From NCBI GenBank assembly GCA_965196985.1, contig CBDALO010000168.1, forward strand, positions 186,001-250,000: 64,000 nucleotides of DNA, given 5' to 3'. Every line of letters starts with the position of its first letter. Within the stretch, counting starts at the first letter, position 1. The notes beneath the pieces were generated by a model, which was not told the DNA's origin, did not search any database, and saw nothing but the letters and a program-made list of their open reading frames with translations. Of this stretch, positions 45,993-56,232 are shown one piece after another. Made by a program: the position numbers and the translations under genes. Source of the stretch: 2-12-FULL-35-23 sp965196985 (GTDB taxonomy: Bacteria > Pseudomonadota > Gammaproteobacteria > UBA12402).

Positions 45993-47379
45993 GGGTGCTG
46001 CCTTTATATAATGTAGAAAATATAGCATAATATACACTTTAACTTGATTACGGATGGTGTTTGGATGTTAGCTAGAATTCTCTCTGATGAAAATAATGAA
46101 TTAACTATTGAGCTCAAGCTTCCACTAAAAGGATCCATGCTTGAATGTGAGGATGCAATTCTTGACGGCCTTAATGAGGTTGGAACATTAGCCACTGAAA
46201 AAGCTTTAAGTAGGTTTGATGCAGATGGCTCTCCTATCCATGTTGGAAAAATAAAGCTAACAGCACGAAGTAGAGATGAAGCAAATTACCAAACGCCTTA
46301 TGGAGTTGCTCGAGTTAAGCGTTATGTTTATCAAACCTCTAAAGGCGGGAAGATCTTTTGTCCTTTAGAAGATAAGGCTAGAATTATCCAAGGATCAACA
46401 CCGCGATTTGCAAAAATAATCTCACATAAATACTCAAACTTACCTGCTCCTAGTGTTATTGATGATCTCAAGGTCAATCATAACCGTAAAATCTCACATT
46501 CATACTTGCAACGGGCAACTGATTTTGTTGGCGGTATTGCACAAGCCAAAGAGGCTGAGTGGGAATATGAAGAGCCAAAGCTTGATGCAGGCATTGAGAT
46601 GCTAAGTATTAGCTTAGATGGTGCATATGTTCTCACCGTTGATGATGGTTATAGAGAGAGCATGGTTGGAACTATTTCCATGTATGATAAGCATGGTGCA
46701 CGCCTGCACACAACCTACGTTGCAGCATCACCAGAATATGGAAAAGATGAATTCTTTAATAGGCTTGAAAAGGAAATAAAGCTGAAAAAGAAATATTACC
46801 CTGATGCTAAAACAATTGGCGTTGCTGATGGAGCAAAAAATAATTGGCCATTTCTAAAAAAACATACTGATACGCAAATTTTAGATTTTTGGCATGCAAC
46901 TGAATATCTCGGTGAAGCATCAAAGGCAATATTTACCAAAAAATCTGAAAGAGATGAGCGTGATGTTTGGCTCGAAGAGAGATGTCATGACTTAAAGCAC
47001 AAGAAAGGTGCGGCAGGTAGAATACTTGCTGAGCTTAAAGAGCATCTAAATAAAAAACTGAATAAATCGCTTAGAGAAAAGCTAGAAGGAACAATTACGT
47101 ATTTTGAAAATAATATTAAAGAAAAGCGAATGTCGTATCATAATTTGATTAAGCAGAATGCACCAATTGGCTCTGGCGTCACTGAAGCAGCATGTAAAAC
47201 AATTGTTAAACAAAGATTAGGCGGATCAGGAATGCGCTGGAAAGACAAGGGAATGAAAATCGTTTTATGCTTGAGAACACTAGTAAAGACTAAAGGCAGA
47301 TGGGATCAGTTTTGGGAGAAGGTCAATGATTTTGGCGTGCCAGCAGCAATATAGCCTACATTATATAGAGGCAGCACCC
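45993..47379 (+). mobile_element. ISKra4-type element, copy C
   Basis: 1387 bp, flanked by ATCTAATT at 45985-45992 and 47380-47387, inside istA. Confidence 0.93.
46044..47354 (+). CDS. ISKra4-family transposase, copy C
   Basis: 436 residues, nearly identical to copy A (differences such as SRFDADG and EHLNKKL). The start is TTG as in copy A, with a tataatatacac promoter-like stretch about 15-30 bases upstream that copy A has lost to IS4. The frame is intact, with the DDE blocks present. Confidence 0.87.
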   Translation: MITDGVWMLARILSDENNELTIELKLPLKGSMLECEDAILDGLNEVGTLATEKALSRFDADGSPIHVGKIKLTARSRDEANYQTPYGVARVKRYVYQTSKGGKIFCPLEDKARIIQGSTPRFAKIISHKYSNLPAPSVIDDLKVNHNRKISHSYLQRATDFVGGIAQAKEAEWEYEEPKLDAGIEMLSISLDGAYVLTVDDGYRESMVGTISMYDKHGARLHTTYVAASPEYGKDEFFNRLEKEIKLKKKYYPDAKTIGVADGAKNNWPFLKKHTDTQILDFWHATEYLGEASKAIFTKKSERDERDVWLEERCHDLKHKKGAAGRILAELKEHLNKKLNKSLREKLEGTITYFENNIKEKRMSYHNLIKQNAPIGSGVTEAACKTIVKQRLGGSGMRWKDKGMKIVLCLRTLVKTKGRWDQFWEKVNDFGVPAAI

Positions 47380-47921
47380 ATCTAATTCTACTTTTTCATC
47401 ACTCCAATCAAACTGATAAGCTTCTGCTGGATCAAACGTTAATGGAATATAAGCAGACTTATTTTGCCTATGTTCTTGTTTCCATAATTTCACATAGCGT
47501 TGAACGCTGTCATAAGCACCCGTGTAGCCTTCTTTTTCAAGCAAGGAATAATAACGGGATGCTGTGCGACGTTCCTTACGAGGAAGTTTACTATCCTCAA
47601 TAAGCCAGGCCTCTAAGGTTTCAGTATAAGCGTCTAATTTCGGTTTTACTTGTGTAGAGCGAACATATTCTTGGTCAGCAGTTTCTGCACGCAATATTTT
47701 TCTAATTGTATTTCTTGATAGGCCAGTTTTTTTTACAAGTTCTTTAATTGAGAGACCTTGCACAAAATGCAATCTTCTAATCTTTGTTTTAGTTTCCATT
47801 AATATCACCTTTTATTCACCCCAGATTATTAAACCTGAAGTGTATAGTTTTTAATCGGGGGGGGTCAATATTCGACGCTGATTTCAACGCTAAAGGGGTC
47901 AGTTTTGCACGCTAATTAACA

Positions 47922-48024
47922 CTCAATGCCATTGATCTGATTAATGATGGCTTAGGAAGCGAGAATCATGTGCTAGAAGCAATTAATGCTTTAAAAACTC
48001 TAAACCTTAATCATGACTCTTCCT
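47922..48024 (+). pseudogene. 103-bp duplicate of the Tn3 tnpA/IS6 junction
   Basis: Repeats the end of the tnpA fragment (LNAIDLINDGLGSENHV...NLNHDSS) in opposite orientation to 31922-32024, up to the same IS6 boundary. So the IS6 insertion preceded a duplication of this junction. Confidence 0.9.
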
Positions 48025-48845
48025 GGGTTCTGTCGAAAAATTTACACCTAGATGAGGTAGCCTATTTTTAGGCGCAACTAGTCTGCGAGCGTGTAGAACT
48101 GCTGCCAGGCTGGCATCATGCTATTGCCTCGCATCTGCCCTTTTTTTAGCATATGGCATAACTCAATACCAGCTATTGTTGCCTTAGCTGAATTGAACTT
48201 TTTAAAACCCAGTGTATATTTCGTGATACGCTTTATCGATCGATGGTCTTGCTCGACCAGATTATTGAGGTATTTAATGCGCCTAACCTCGACCATCGCA
48301 AACCAGAATCCAGATAAAAATAATAAGGTATTGAGTCTTTCCAACGCTGCTGTATTTGCACCACTTTTATCAATGTTAACCTTTTTGGGTAACCCGCTTG
48401 ATCCAATCGCTTTATTAAAAAAGCTAGAACTGCCTTACGATCACGCTTCTCTGACAGCATAAAATCAACGGTGTTACCGTACTTATCAACTGCACGATAA
48501 AGATAAACTTGCTTGCCATTGACCTTAATATAAGTCTCATCCATCTTCCAACTATCAGCAAGCTTGCGCTTGCTTTTACGAAACTCTTGCTCAAGCTGGG
48601 GCGCATAGCGAACCACCCATTTTTGTACTGTAGAGTGATCAACGCTAACACCACGTTCCTCCATGAGCTCTTCAATATTCGTCGGTAACTTAATGGGTAC
48701 GCAAGCTTCCAGCGTACTGCTGTTAAAATAATCTCTTTGGGGAAATGTCTTCCTTTAAAACTAATCGCCATAATAACTCCATTATTATTCAATGCTAAAT
48801 TTGGTCGGTATTATATCAAATAACCATTAATTTGCGACAGAACCC
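48025..48845 (-). mobile_element. IS6-family element, copy 2
   Basis: 821 bp, ends GGGTTCTGTCG / CGACAGAACCC. One side repeats the tnpA junction of copy 1; the other side is unrelated, non-coding sequence (48846-48952). Confidence 0.9.
48078..48771 (-). pseudogene. IS6-family transposase with two frameshifts
   Basis: Compared with copy 1, a two-base insertion (CGACGAATATT for CGAAATATT) breaks the frame near codon 27, and a T6 in place of T7 near 48416 breaks it again before the second Asp. Blocks around WKMDETYIKV and LVEQDHRSIKRITKYTLGF are preserved in separate frames. It is therefore inactive. The 5' fragment at 1108 shares the first lesion. Confidence 0.88.
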
Positions 48846-48952
48846 TCGGCTTTCCTGCCTCGCGCGTTGGCTCTCCAGTTGCTTGGATTTTAGAAGCAAC
48901 TAGAGTAGTTTTAAGTTAAAAGGCTGTCACACCAACTCACCGGAACTATATA

Positions 48953-50832
48953 GTGACTGACAGAAAACCCGCAAAGCCTTTTATTTTCAATGTTTCGGGG
49001 CGAACTGGTCACATGAAGATTTTCAAAAAACAGCACTAAATACTCGTTTTCCAGCTATTTACAGCTTATTTTCGATATAATACCTTAATCTTCGATGATT
49101 TTTCGCCACAGCATGGTAACTCTTCACTGGAAAGCAAGAATGACAAGACTAGCCCAAAATCCACAAATGCAAATTGGCCAAGTAGATATTTCTAAAATTC
49201 AAATCAGCTCTAAATCACGGGATGACATTCCAAAATTATTAAAAGGGCTACAGTTTATTTATAGTACACCCTCTGTACGGAAGGAGATTTTCGAACTACT
49301 AGAGGCTCAGATTGCACCTGAGGTTGACAAGAATAATGGACGCCCTGGTATGGAATTATGGAAAATATTGGTCATGGGAGTACTCCGCCTGAGTCTAAAT
49401 TGTGATTATGATCGACTGCATGAACTTGTGAATCAACATAAAACCATTCGTGAAATGCTAGGGCATGCTGATTTTTTCGATAAAATAGAGTATCAGCTGC
49501 AAACAATTAAAGACAATGTCTCGCTACTCACTCCCGAGTTGTTAGATGAGATTAATCAAGTTGTTGTGAAAGCTGGTCATTCATTGTTAAAAAAAAGTGA
49601 GCCTCTGCGAGGCCGTTGCGATTCCTTTGTGGTTGAAACAGACGTACATTTTCCAACAGACATAAGCTTACTGTTTGACGCAATGCGCAAAATAATTCAG
49701 CAGGTGGCCAAGCTGTGTGAACACAGCGGATTGAGTGACTGGCGTCTATATCGATATAACATCAAGCATCTGAAACGGCTCATGCGAATAGCTCAACTAA
49801 AAAAGCGCAGTAAGAGCAAGCAAGCAGATCAACAAAACAAAAAGGACAAGGCAATCAAGGATGCTCATCAGGAGTATCTCAATATTGCGCAAAAATATTT
49901 AGATAAAGCGCATGCCTCAATAAACGCTATCCAGAAAGCCGATCTACTGAAGCCGCAAGATGCGCCACTGGTTGAAAGTATAGAAATGTTCACGGTTCAT
50001 GCAGATCGCCAAGTTGATCAAATTAAACGCCGAATATTATTGGATGAAAAGATCCCGCATGAAGAAAAAGTCTTTTCTGTCTTTCAGCCACATACTGAAT
50101 GGATTGTAAAAGGAAAGGCTGGTGTACCAGTCGAATTAGGAATGAAAGTCTGTGTCTTGGAGGATCAACACCAATTTATATTGCATCATCGTGTGATGGA
50201 GAATGAGACTGATGACAAGGTCGCCGTATCTATGGTTCAAGAGACCCAACAAAAGTTCCCAGAGTTAAACACATGTAGTTTTGATAAGGGCTTTCATTCA
50301 AAAGAAAATCAATCTGCGTTAGCAGATATTTTGGAAGTTGTTGCATTGCCGAGAAAAGGTCGACTCTCAAAGGAAGCACAGGAAATTGAAAAGTCAGACT
50401 CGTTTGTGAAAGCGAAACAAAAGCATTCTGCGGTAGAATCCAGTATTAATGCTCTTGAAGTTCATGGGTTGGATCAATGCCTAGATCACGGCATTGATGG
50501 CTTTAAGAGTTATGTTGGCTTAGCGATTGTTGGAAAAAACATAGATCGTATCGGAAGTCTTATACAAAGAGCTGAGCAAAGGAAAGCAGCGCGACTAAAA
50601 AAACGCATTCGAGGTCGCAGCCCACCGTTAGCTGCCTAGTCAGCCTCAGAATATCCCATTGTATTCCAGAAAGCAGGATGCTTTTTTTCGTATCAAAACA
50701 GCGAGATTTCATTTTTTTGTACGCGGCCAGGGCTTAACATGCTGTTTTTATTATGATCTCGCGCGGATATAAAAAAATGAAAGTGTAATAAAACAACAAA
50801 GACTAAGAATTAGTAGGTTTTCTGTCAGTCAC
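48953..50832 (+). mobile_element. ISNCY-like element (autonomous partner of the MITE)
   Basis: 1880 bp, inverted ends GTGACTGACAGAAAACC, flanked by TATATA at 48947-48952 and 50833-50838. Same ends and same 6-bp duplication length as the 201-bp MITE at 31259. Confidence 0.9.
49140..50639 (+). CDS. DDE transposase, ISNCY-like (about 499 residues)
   Basis: The start at 49140 (MTRLAQNPQMQIGQVDI) is preferred because GGAAAG precedes it by about 6 bases; an in-frame ATG at 49095 lacks a good site. A helical N-terminal domain contains KNNGRPGMELWKILVMGVLRLSLNCDYDRLHELVNQH, resembling the DUF772-like region of IS5/IS1182-type enzymes. FVVETDVHFPTDISLL likely holds the first Asp, NTCSFDKGFHS the second, and the C-terminal VESSINALEVHGLDQC the Glu. 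A Lys/Gln-rich insert lies near residues 230-265. I place it with ISNCY by overall design, not by a search. Confidence 0.7.
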   Translation: MTRLAQNPQMQIGQVDISKIQISSKSRDDIPKLLKGLQFIYSTPSVRKEIFELLEAQIAPEVDKNNGRPGMELWKILVMGVLRLSLNCDYDRLHELVNQHKTIREMLGHADFFDKIEYQLQTIKDNVSLLTPELLDEINQVVVKAGHSLLKKSEPLRGRCDSFVVETDVHFPTDISLLFDAMRKIIQQVAKLCEHSGLSDWRLYRYNIKHLKRLMRIAQLKKRSKSKQADQQNKKDKAIKDAHQEYLNIAQKYLDKAHASINAIQKADLLKPQDAPLVESIEMFTVHADRQVDQIKRRILLDEKIPHEEKVFSVFQPHTEWIVKGKAGVPVELGMKVCVLEDQHQFILHHRVMENETDDKVAVSMVQETQQKFPELNTCSFDKGFHSKENQSALADILEVVALPRKGRLSKEAQEIEKSDSFVKAKQKHSAVESSINALEVHGLDQCLDHGIDGFKSYVGLAIVGKNIDRIGSLIQRAEQRKAARLKKRIRGRSPPLAA

Positions 50833-50850
50833 TATATAATAAAACCCAAG

Positions 50851-50878
50851 AGAGCCTTCTCTTTTCCAGGTAGGCTCT
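50851..50878 (-). terminator. Terminator of the Sel1 gene
   Basis: On the minus strand the stem AGAGCCT / AGGCTCT overlaps the stop codon and is followed by a T-rich stretch (gggttttatt). Confidence 0.55.
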
Positions 50879-51415
50879 TACAATCCTGCATCTGTAATAC
50901 TATTAAAAACCGACCCATATCCTTCACAATCATCTACAGCATCTCTTGGTTCGCAACAGGTATCAACTTTAGCAGTAGAAGCATTCGTAAAAAAAGACGC
51001 TGAACTGTTAGACATAAATTTACCTGCGTCATATACAGGAAGGTTAAGATTTGTAGCAAGCTCATCATGTTTTATTCTAAGCTGTCCTAAATTTGATTTT
51101 GGCTTATCCACGCTCACAGGTGTAAACCCAGTCGTTTTGTAAAATATTTTATATAAAACATGGTCCTGATCAGTAAGTGCAGAATGAATTACTTTATACT
51201 TTGCTGTATCATCATCCTCGCCAACTAAAATCTGTTTCAGTAACTCTTTTTTATGCCTTATTAACCACTGATAAATAGAAGTAGAAACCGTTTCTCCAGT
51301 TTTCAATCGTGGAAGAAGAGCATTTATTAAGTTATTCGGCGTAAAGAATTGACTACCAGTGCTCAGAAGATCGCTTATTTCGCGATCTAGGAAGTTGCTG
51401 AACGATACAGCCGCT

Positions 51416-52199
51416 CGATCGTAAAGCACTATTGCCGCCACGTAATCTTTTGAGCCACCCAGGCCGTGTTGATGCATATATGCGCGGTCACTCATCGCAT
51501 AGGCATTACCCAGTTTAATCGCTAGCTCGTAAAGCACTATTGCCGCCGCGTAATCTTTTGAGCCACCCAGGCCGAGTTGATGCATATATGCGCGGTTATT
51601 CATCGCAGTGGCATTACCCAGCTTAATCGCTTTCTCGTAAAGCGCTATTGCCGTCGCGTAATCTTTTGAGCCACCCAGGCCGTGTTCATGCATATATGCG
51701 CGATTACACATCGCAGTGGCATTACCCAGCTTAATCGCTTTCTCGTAAAGCGCTATTGCCGCCGCGTAATCTTTTGAGCCACCCAGGCCGTGTCCATGCA
51801 TATATGCGCGATTACGCATCGCAGAGGCATTACCCAGTTTAATCGCTTGCTCGTAAAGCACTATTGCCGCCGCGTAATCTTTTGAGCCACCCAGGCCGTG
51901 TTGATGCATATATGCGCGATTACACATCGCACAGGCATCACCCAGCTCAATCGCTTGCTCGTAAAGCGCTATTGCCGCCGCGTAATCTTTTGAGCCACCC
52001 AGGCCGTGTTCATGCATATATGCGCGATTACGCATCGCAGAGGCATTACCCAGTTTAATCGCTTGCTCGTAAAGCACTATTGCCGCCGCGTAATCTTTTG
52101 AGCCACCCAGGCCGTGTTGATGCATATATGCGCGATTACACATCGCAGTGGCATTACCCAGCTTAATCTCTTTCTCGTAAAGCGCTATTGCCGTATCGT
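51416..52199 (-). repeat. Seven 108-bp Sel1 units
   Basis: Direct repeats of 108 bp, highly similar at DNA level (core ...GLGGSKDYAAAI...). Variation is at one or two codons per unit (HQHG, HEHG, HGHG, HQLG), which suggests recent expansion by recombination, as in the ankyrin gene. Confidence 0.92.
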
Positions 52200-52486
52200 A
52201 TAAAGAATTAGCGTGGCTAAGACCCACAACGCCACGTTTATTAAATATAGATAAAACATCTACATCATTATAAAATGAGTCTTTACTAGGATCATCATGT
52301 AATTTTTTAAGGCCCTCTTGATTGATGCTGTTACTTTGCGCTCCTGCTATAGAGTTCATCATACTTTGAAAACTTTGACTTTGGTTTGATAACCATCTCA
52401 GCTGGTCATGACTTATCATACCGTTATTACCATTAGCTACAGCAATAATGCTGTCATAGTATCGACTAGCTCTGTCTTCCCGATAG

Positions 52487-54018
52487 GCTAGTGCGCCATC
52501 CTTTCTGTAAATTCCATTGACTTGCTGAAAATAAGCAGGCGACTCAGTCAGATTAGAAATTCCTTTTAAGGTAAACTTAACCAAAAAAGAGGAATGACAA
52601 TGAGCTGCTATAAAAATGAGAACTTAATCGAAGAAGCCATACATGTTTTAGCGATGGAGGGGTTTGAAGCTTTACCTAAGCTTGTCTCCAGGTTGATGAA
52701 TGAGGCTATGTTAATAGAAAGGGAGCGCCATTTAAATGCCAGTCCTTATGAGCGAACTGGCGATAGAAACGGATATGCGAACGGCTTTAAACCAAGGTTA
52801 ATTAACACAGGTCAAGGTCAGCTTGAGCTACAGATACCGCAGGTTAGAGACTCCAATGAAGCCTTCTATCCATCAGTCTTAGAGCGAGGTGTACGCTCTG
52901 ATAGAGCACTTAAGCTGGCTGTCGCTGAAATGTATGTGCATGGGGTTTCCACGCGCAAAGTTGAAAAGGTGCTAAAGCAACTCTGTGGAACAGATATTTC
53001 AAGCACAGAGGTAAGCCGTTGCGCTAAATTGTTGGATGAAGATTTAAAGAAATGGCGAAATAAGCCGTTAGGAAAGATAAAATATCTTTGGCTAGATGCA
53101 CGTTATGAGAAGGTGCGCACTAGCGGCACAGTACAAGACTGTGCGGTATTGATAGCCTATGGCTTTGATGAATCAACCGGCAAGAGAACAGTGCTAGGTG
53201 TTTCTGTTGCGTTATCAGAGGCTGAGGTACATTGGCGTGATTTTCTTCAGCAGTTGGTTGAGCGAGGTATACATGGTATTGAGTTGATTACTAGCGACGC
53301 TCATACTGGCCTAAAAGCCGCTAGAAGAGCTGTGTTCCCCAGTGTTCCTTGGCAACGCTGCCAATTTCATTTGCAGCAAAATGCTCAGGCTCACATACCA
53401 AAGCGCTCAATGAAGGAACCAGTAGCTGAGGAGATTACAGCTATATTTAATGCCTCAAACATTCATGAGTCGGAAAGACTATTGGCTATGGCGGTAGATA
53501 AATACCAGCAAACAGCACCAGAGCTTTCTTCTTGGTTGGAAGTGAATATACCGGAGGGCTTAGTAGTGATGAACTTTGACAGGCCGCATCAAAAAAGATT
53601 AAGAACCAGTAACATAGCTGAGCGCGTAAACAGAGAGGTAAAAAGAAGGACGCATACAGTTGGAATTTTCCCTAATACTGAATCGTGCCTAAGGCTCGTA
53701 TCAGCTGTTTTAGTGGAAATTGATGACCAGTGGAGCGGATCACCTAGATACTTAAGTTGAAGTGAATAATAAGGCTTCATAGGGTTTTAGGATAGATCAT
53801 TCTTGTTCTTATTAACGAGATATAATTGCTATTACCTAAAAGTTAATAATTTATTTTGAGAGGAGAAAAATTTGAGGTATAAATAATTTTTTAGATTGAT
53901 TAGCATAATTAATTTAAGATATTATGCGATGAGACAGGTACAATAGAGTGCCATTTAGAATTTTAAAGGTTTTTCTAAGTACTGAAGTTGGTTTTTACAG
54001 ACAAAATAACGCTCTATC
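52487..54018 (+). mobile_element. IS256-family element, copy C
   Basis: 1532 bp, flanked by CCCGATAG at 52479-52486 and 54019-54026. Confidence 0.95.
52594..53760 (+). CDS. IS256-family transposase, copy C
   Basis: 388 residues, the same protein as copy B, in opposite orientation to the Sel1 gene it interrupts. Intact catalytic blocks (WLDARYEK, TSDAHTGL, NIAERVNREVK). The perfect target duplication and near identity to copies A and B indicate recent movement. Confidence 0.93.
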   Translation: MTMSCYKNENLIEEAIHVLAMEGFEALPKLVSRLMNEAMLIERERHLNASPYERTGDRNGYANGFKPRLINTGQGQLELQIPQVRDSNEAFYPSVLERGVRSDRALKLAVAEMYVHGVSTRKVEKVLKQLCGTDISSTEVSRCAKLLDEDLKKWRNKPLGKIKYLWLDARYEKVRTSGTVQDCAVLIAYGFDESTGKRTVLGVSVALSEAEVHWRDFLQQLVERGIHGIELITSDAHTGLKAARRAVFPSVPWQRCQFHLQQNAQAHIPKRSMKEPVAEEITAIFNASNIHESERLLAMAVDKYQQTAPELSSWLEVNIPEGLVVMNFDRPHQKRLRTSNIAERVNREVKRRTHTVGIFPNTESCLRLVSAVLVEIDDQWSGSPRYLS

Positions 54019-54433
54019 CCCGATAGCCACTAGCTTGTATATCCATTACTACCATGTTATATAAGGCGTCAAGATCATTATTTCTTGCTACTAACAATAA
54101 GCAAGTGAAATAATCTGGGCGTGAAGATACAATAATATCCCTAATCAATTTTAAATCTGTATTATTTGAAATTGAAATATGTTTGGATTGAACCATTGAA
54201 GTAAGGTAATTTAGTACTTGTTTGTCGCTAGCTAAATTTACCGCTATGTCAAACGGTATAGTTTCTCTACCATTCTGAGAAATAGATAACAACCAACTCT
54301 TTATTTGATTGGTTTCATCTGTTAATAAGTCATAAAGTTTGTTAGCGTCTTCAACCTCATAATCAGTAATTTTATATACTGTAATTCCTGTATCACGTTT
54401 AATTTTATCTTTTAAATCAGAGCCAGCACCCAT

Positions 54434-54751
54434 AACTAAGTTTCCTCAAAACAATCAACAATATATTTCATGATAATCGCTCATCGTTAATATAATATGA
54501 TAAAATCATGGTTGTTTATGTGGTATTTCTTACGCATAGTTCGGGTATCTCCATAACCCGGGACAGTGAAACATCTTAGGATTCTTTCCATGTGTCATTC
54601 ATTTTTTTGACCATGTCACGCTTCGCAAGTTGAAATTCTTTTTTATAAAGATAGATTTATTCTGATTATGTTTGCAGTGTGATACGGTTTTGTTCATTTT
54701 AGTCGAACGTCATTGCTTGCTCTTTAACAATTAACTGTGCCTCATGGAATC
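54434..54751. other. Intergenic region between Sel1 gene and IS66 end
   Basis: No gene seen. Contains an AT-rich stretch likely to hold the Sel1 promoter (minus strand), a CGGGTTAT/ATACCCG hairpin near 54540-54560, and a boxA-like motif just before the IS66 end. Confidence 0.4.
54717..54729 (+). promoter_or_regulatory. boxA-like motif 1
   Basis: TTGCTCTTTAACA matches the boxA antitermination element (NusB/NusE site) core TGCTCTTTAACA. What followed it has been replaced by IS66 23 bases downstream. Confidence 0.5.
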
Positions 54752-56154
54752 GTAAGCGATCCACGGGCGTCCTTGCTTCCGTAGCTAACACGTGCTAGGT
54801 GCTATCCGGCGGCACATTCCATGGCAGCAGTGCCTCAATATCTTCTAATGTTTTGCAATGTGGTAGGCGCTCATAAAGATAGGTGAAGTATCGACAGACA
54901 TTGTGATGATGCAGTTCAGCAGTTAGAGCTAGACTTGCATGCATTGCTAGTGCGTTAGCGCCTGGCATTGTGTCGCAAAATAGAAAGTTCTTCCTTGCAA
55001 GCACTAAGAGCTTAATGTCTCTCTCTGTGTGATTGTTATCAATCTCACATCTACCATCATCAAGAAACCGAGTCATGTTTTCCCAATGCTTGATGACATA
55101 TTCCATTGCCCTGCCAAGATGAGATTGTGGTAGAACCTTTGGATAATACTCCTCTAGCCACTCCTTGTACTCATCCATAATCGGTTTTGATTCTTTCTGC
55201 CGAAGCGCAAGGCGTTGCTCAGGCGACATCTCTTCTTCTTTCGCCTTTCTTTCAATCCGGTAGAGTTTTTTATAGACCCGCATAGCATGAGCGGCTAACC
55301 CATTCTTTTTGGTCGCCTTGGTGATCTCTTCAAATTTCCTGCGGGCATGAAGGTTGCACGCAATGATCGTAACGCCGGTATTTTCTAATTGGTCGAATAT
55401 AGGGCTTGCATCAGTATGAAGCTTGCCAGTCCACCCTTGAAACCATTCTACTAGAAACTCACTGTGGTCACTTGGCGTATAGGCAAACAGGATAACCTCA
55501 CGACCAGGAGCACCACCTCGCATGCAATGAATCAGTGACTTAGTTTGTGGCCGTCGACCAGGCTCTTTTAAGACTTGTAATTTAGTCGCGTCACAACTTG
55601 CTATTTCATAATCCAGCAGCTCATCCTTCAATAGATTATAAATCGGCTGTAAAGGTTTAGTCAGCTCAATAAACCAACGTGACATAGTTTGCCTGGATAG
55701 ATTGACGCCGTATTGTGAGCGTAGTTGTTTTTCTAAATGATAAAAGGGTTGTCTATCCCTGATTTTACTAGACACTAAATGCGCTAGTAATGATTCAGAC
55801 GCCTCGGCCTTAGGTAGGATATGTAAAGGCTTAGGTGCAACCGTAACACCACCTTGCTCGCAATCACAGCCTAGTTTTTCACGGCGCTCTTCAATCATTC
55901 CAAAGACAGCTGGTTTGTAGTTCAGTATTTTTTTAGTCTCAAAACCCATTGGGCATTTTTCTTTACCGCAAGGACAAATACGCTGGTCATCAGGTACTGG
56001 AATGATTCTCACCGTCACAGGTAATTCATTCTTGACCTTCTTCTTACGTTTGTGAGAAGAGACAACAACTGCTTCATCATCTTCTTGATCCTCCGGTGTT
56101 GAGAGATCACCGAAGAGTGGCAACTGATCTTCTATGTAGCGCTCAGATTTACTA
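54752..56154 (-). mobile_element. IS66-family element, truncated
   Basis: One end GTAAGCGATCC at 54752 matches the IS66 terminal GTAAGCG. The other side is cut at 56154 by an IS256 end, and tnpA, tnpB and the start of tnpC are lost. Confidence 0.8.
54795..56154 (-). CDS. tnpC: IS66 transposase TnpC, N-terminally truncated
   Basis: About 452 IS66 residues remain (SKSERYIEDQLPLFGD... to the stop at 54795). The reading frame continues into the IS256 end, giving a 476-residue false start. Marks: zinc-like block CPCGKEKCPMGF, LLAHLVSSKIRDRQPFYHLEKQL, EIASCDATKLQVL (first Asp), NLHARRKFEEIT, and the final RCEIDNNHTERDIKLLVLARKNFLF block with the DNN and Glu. About the first 60 residues, including the leucine zipper, are missing, so activity is unlikely. 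A different subtype from the tnpC at 10501-14913. Confidence 0.85.
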
Positions 56155-56232
56155 GATAGAGCGTTATTTTGTCTGTAAAAACCAACTTCAGTACTTAGAA
56201 AAACCTTTAAAATTCTAAATGGCACTCTATTG

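Larger units (their letters stand above)
44906..47799 (-). pseudogene. istA: IS21 transposase IstA, split by ISKra4-type copy C and frameshifted
   Basis: Starts at the ATG at 47799 (METKTKIRRLHFVQG) with AAGGTG 7 bases upstream. Helix-turn-helix (LSIKELVKKTGLSRNTIRKIL) and the rve block AYQFDWSDEKVELDG are followed by the copy C insertion (45993-47379, one ATCTAATT removed). The frame resumes VNIKVAHFRLCYSRKFF...NMKTAVTSIF...EKGQVENQVDTLRDWLF (catalytic Glu region). Near 45445-45460 a one-base shift separates ...ASVTSL from LINFDRNRYSVDCAYA, which continues to the stop at 44906. So the gene is broken twice. Confidence 0.88.
42701..47921 (-). mobile_element. IS21-family element with two nested ISKra4-type insertions
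   Basis: Ends TGTCAATCAGC (42701) and TGTTAATTAGC (complement, 47921) are inverted, and both contain the inner repeat CAGCGTCGAATATTGACCCC, typical of IS21 multiple terminal repeats. No target duplication: IS91 sequence lies on one side and a Tn3 tnpA fragment on the other. Confidence 0.88.
50878..54433 (-). pseudogene. Sel1-repeat protein (671 residues) split by IS256
   Basis: Pieces 54433-54019 and 52478-50878 join in frame (…QASGY-REDRASRY…) when IS256 copy C and one CCCGATAG are removed, giving 671 codons plus stop. The ATG at 54433 has GAGG 10 bases upstream. Residues 1-140 are a helical N-terminus of unknown type. After a linker come seven 36-residue Sel1/TPR-like units (NRAYMHQHGLGGSKDYAAAIALYEQAIKLGNA...), then a C-terminal domain of about 170 residues without recognised motif. 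Sel1 proteins are protein-interaction scaffolds and frequent effectors in host-associated bacteria. No signal peptide is seen. The longest surviving frame begins in the IS256 end and is a false fusion. Confidence 0.88.

Noticed and set aside
10853..47379. tRNA or rRNA genes as integration sites
   Set aside because: No tRNA cloverleaf with CCA end or rRNA-like stretch was found on either strand near any element boundary.
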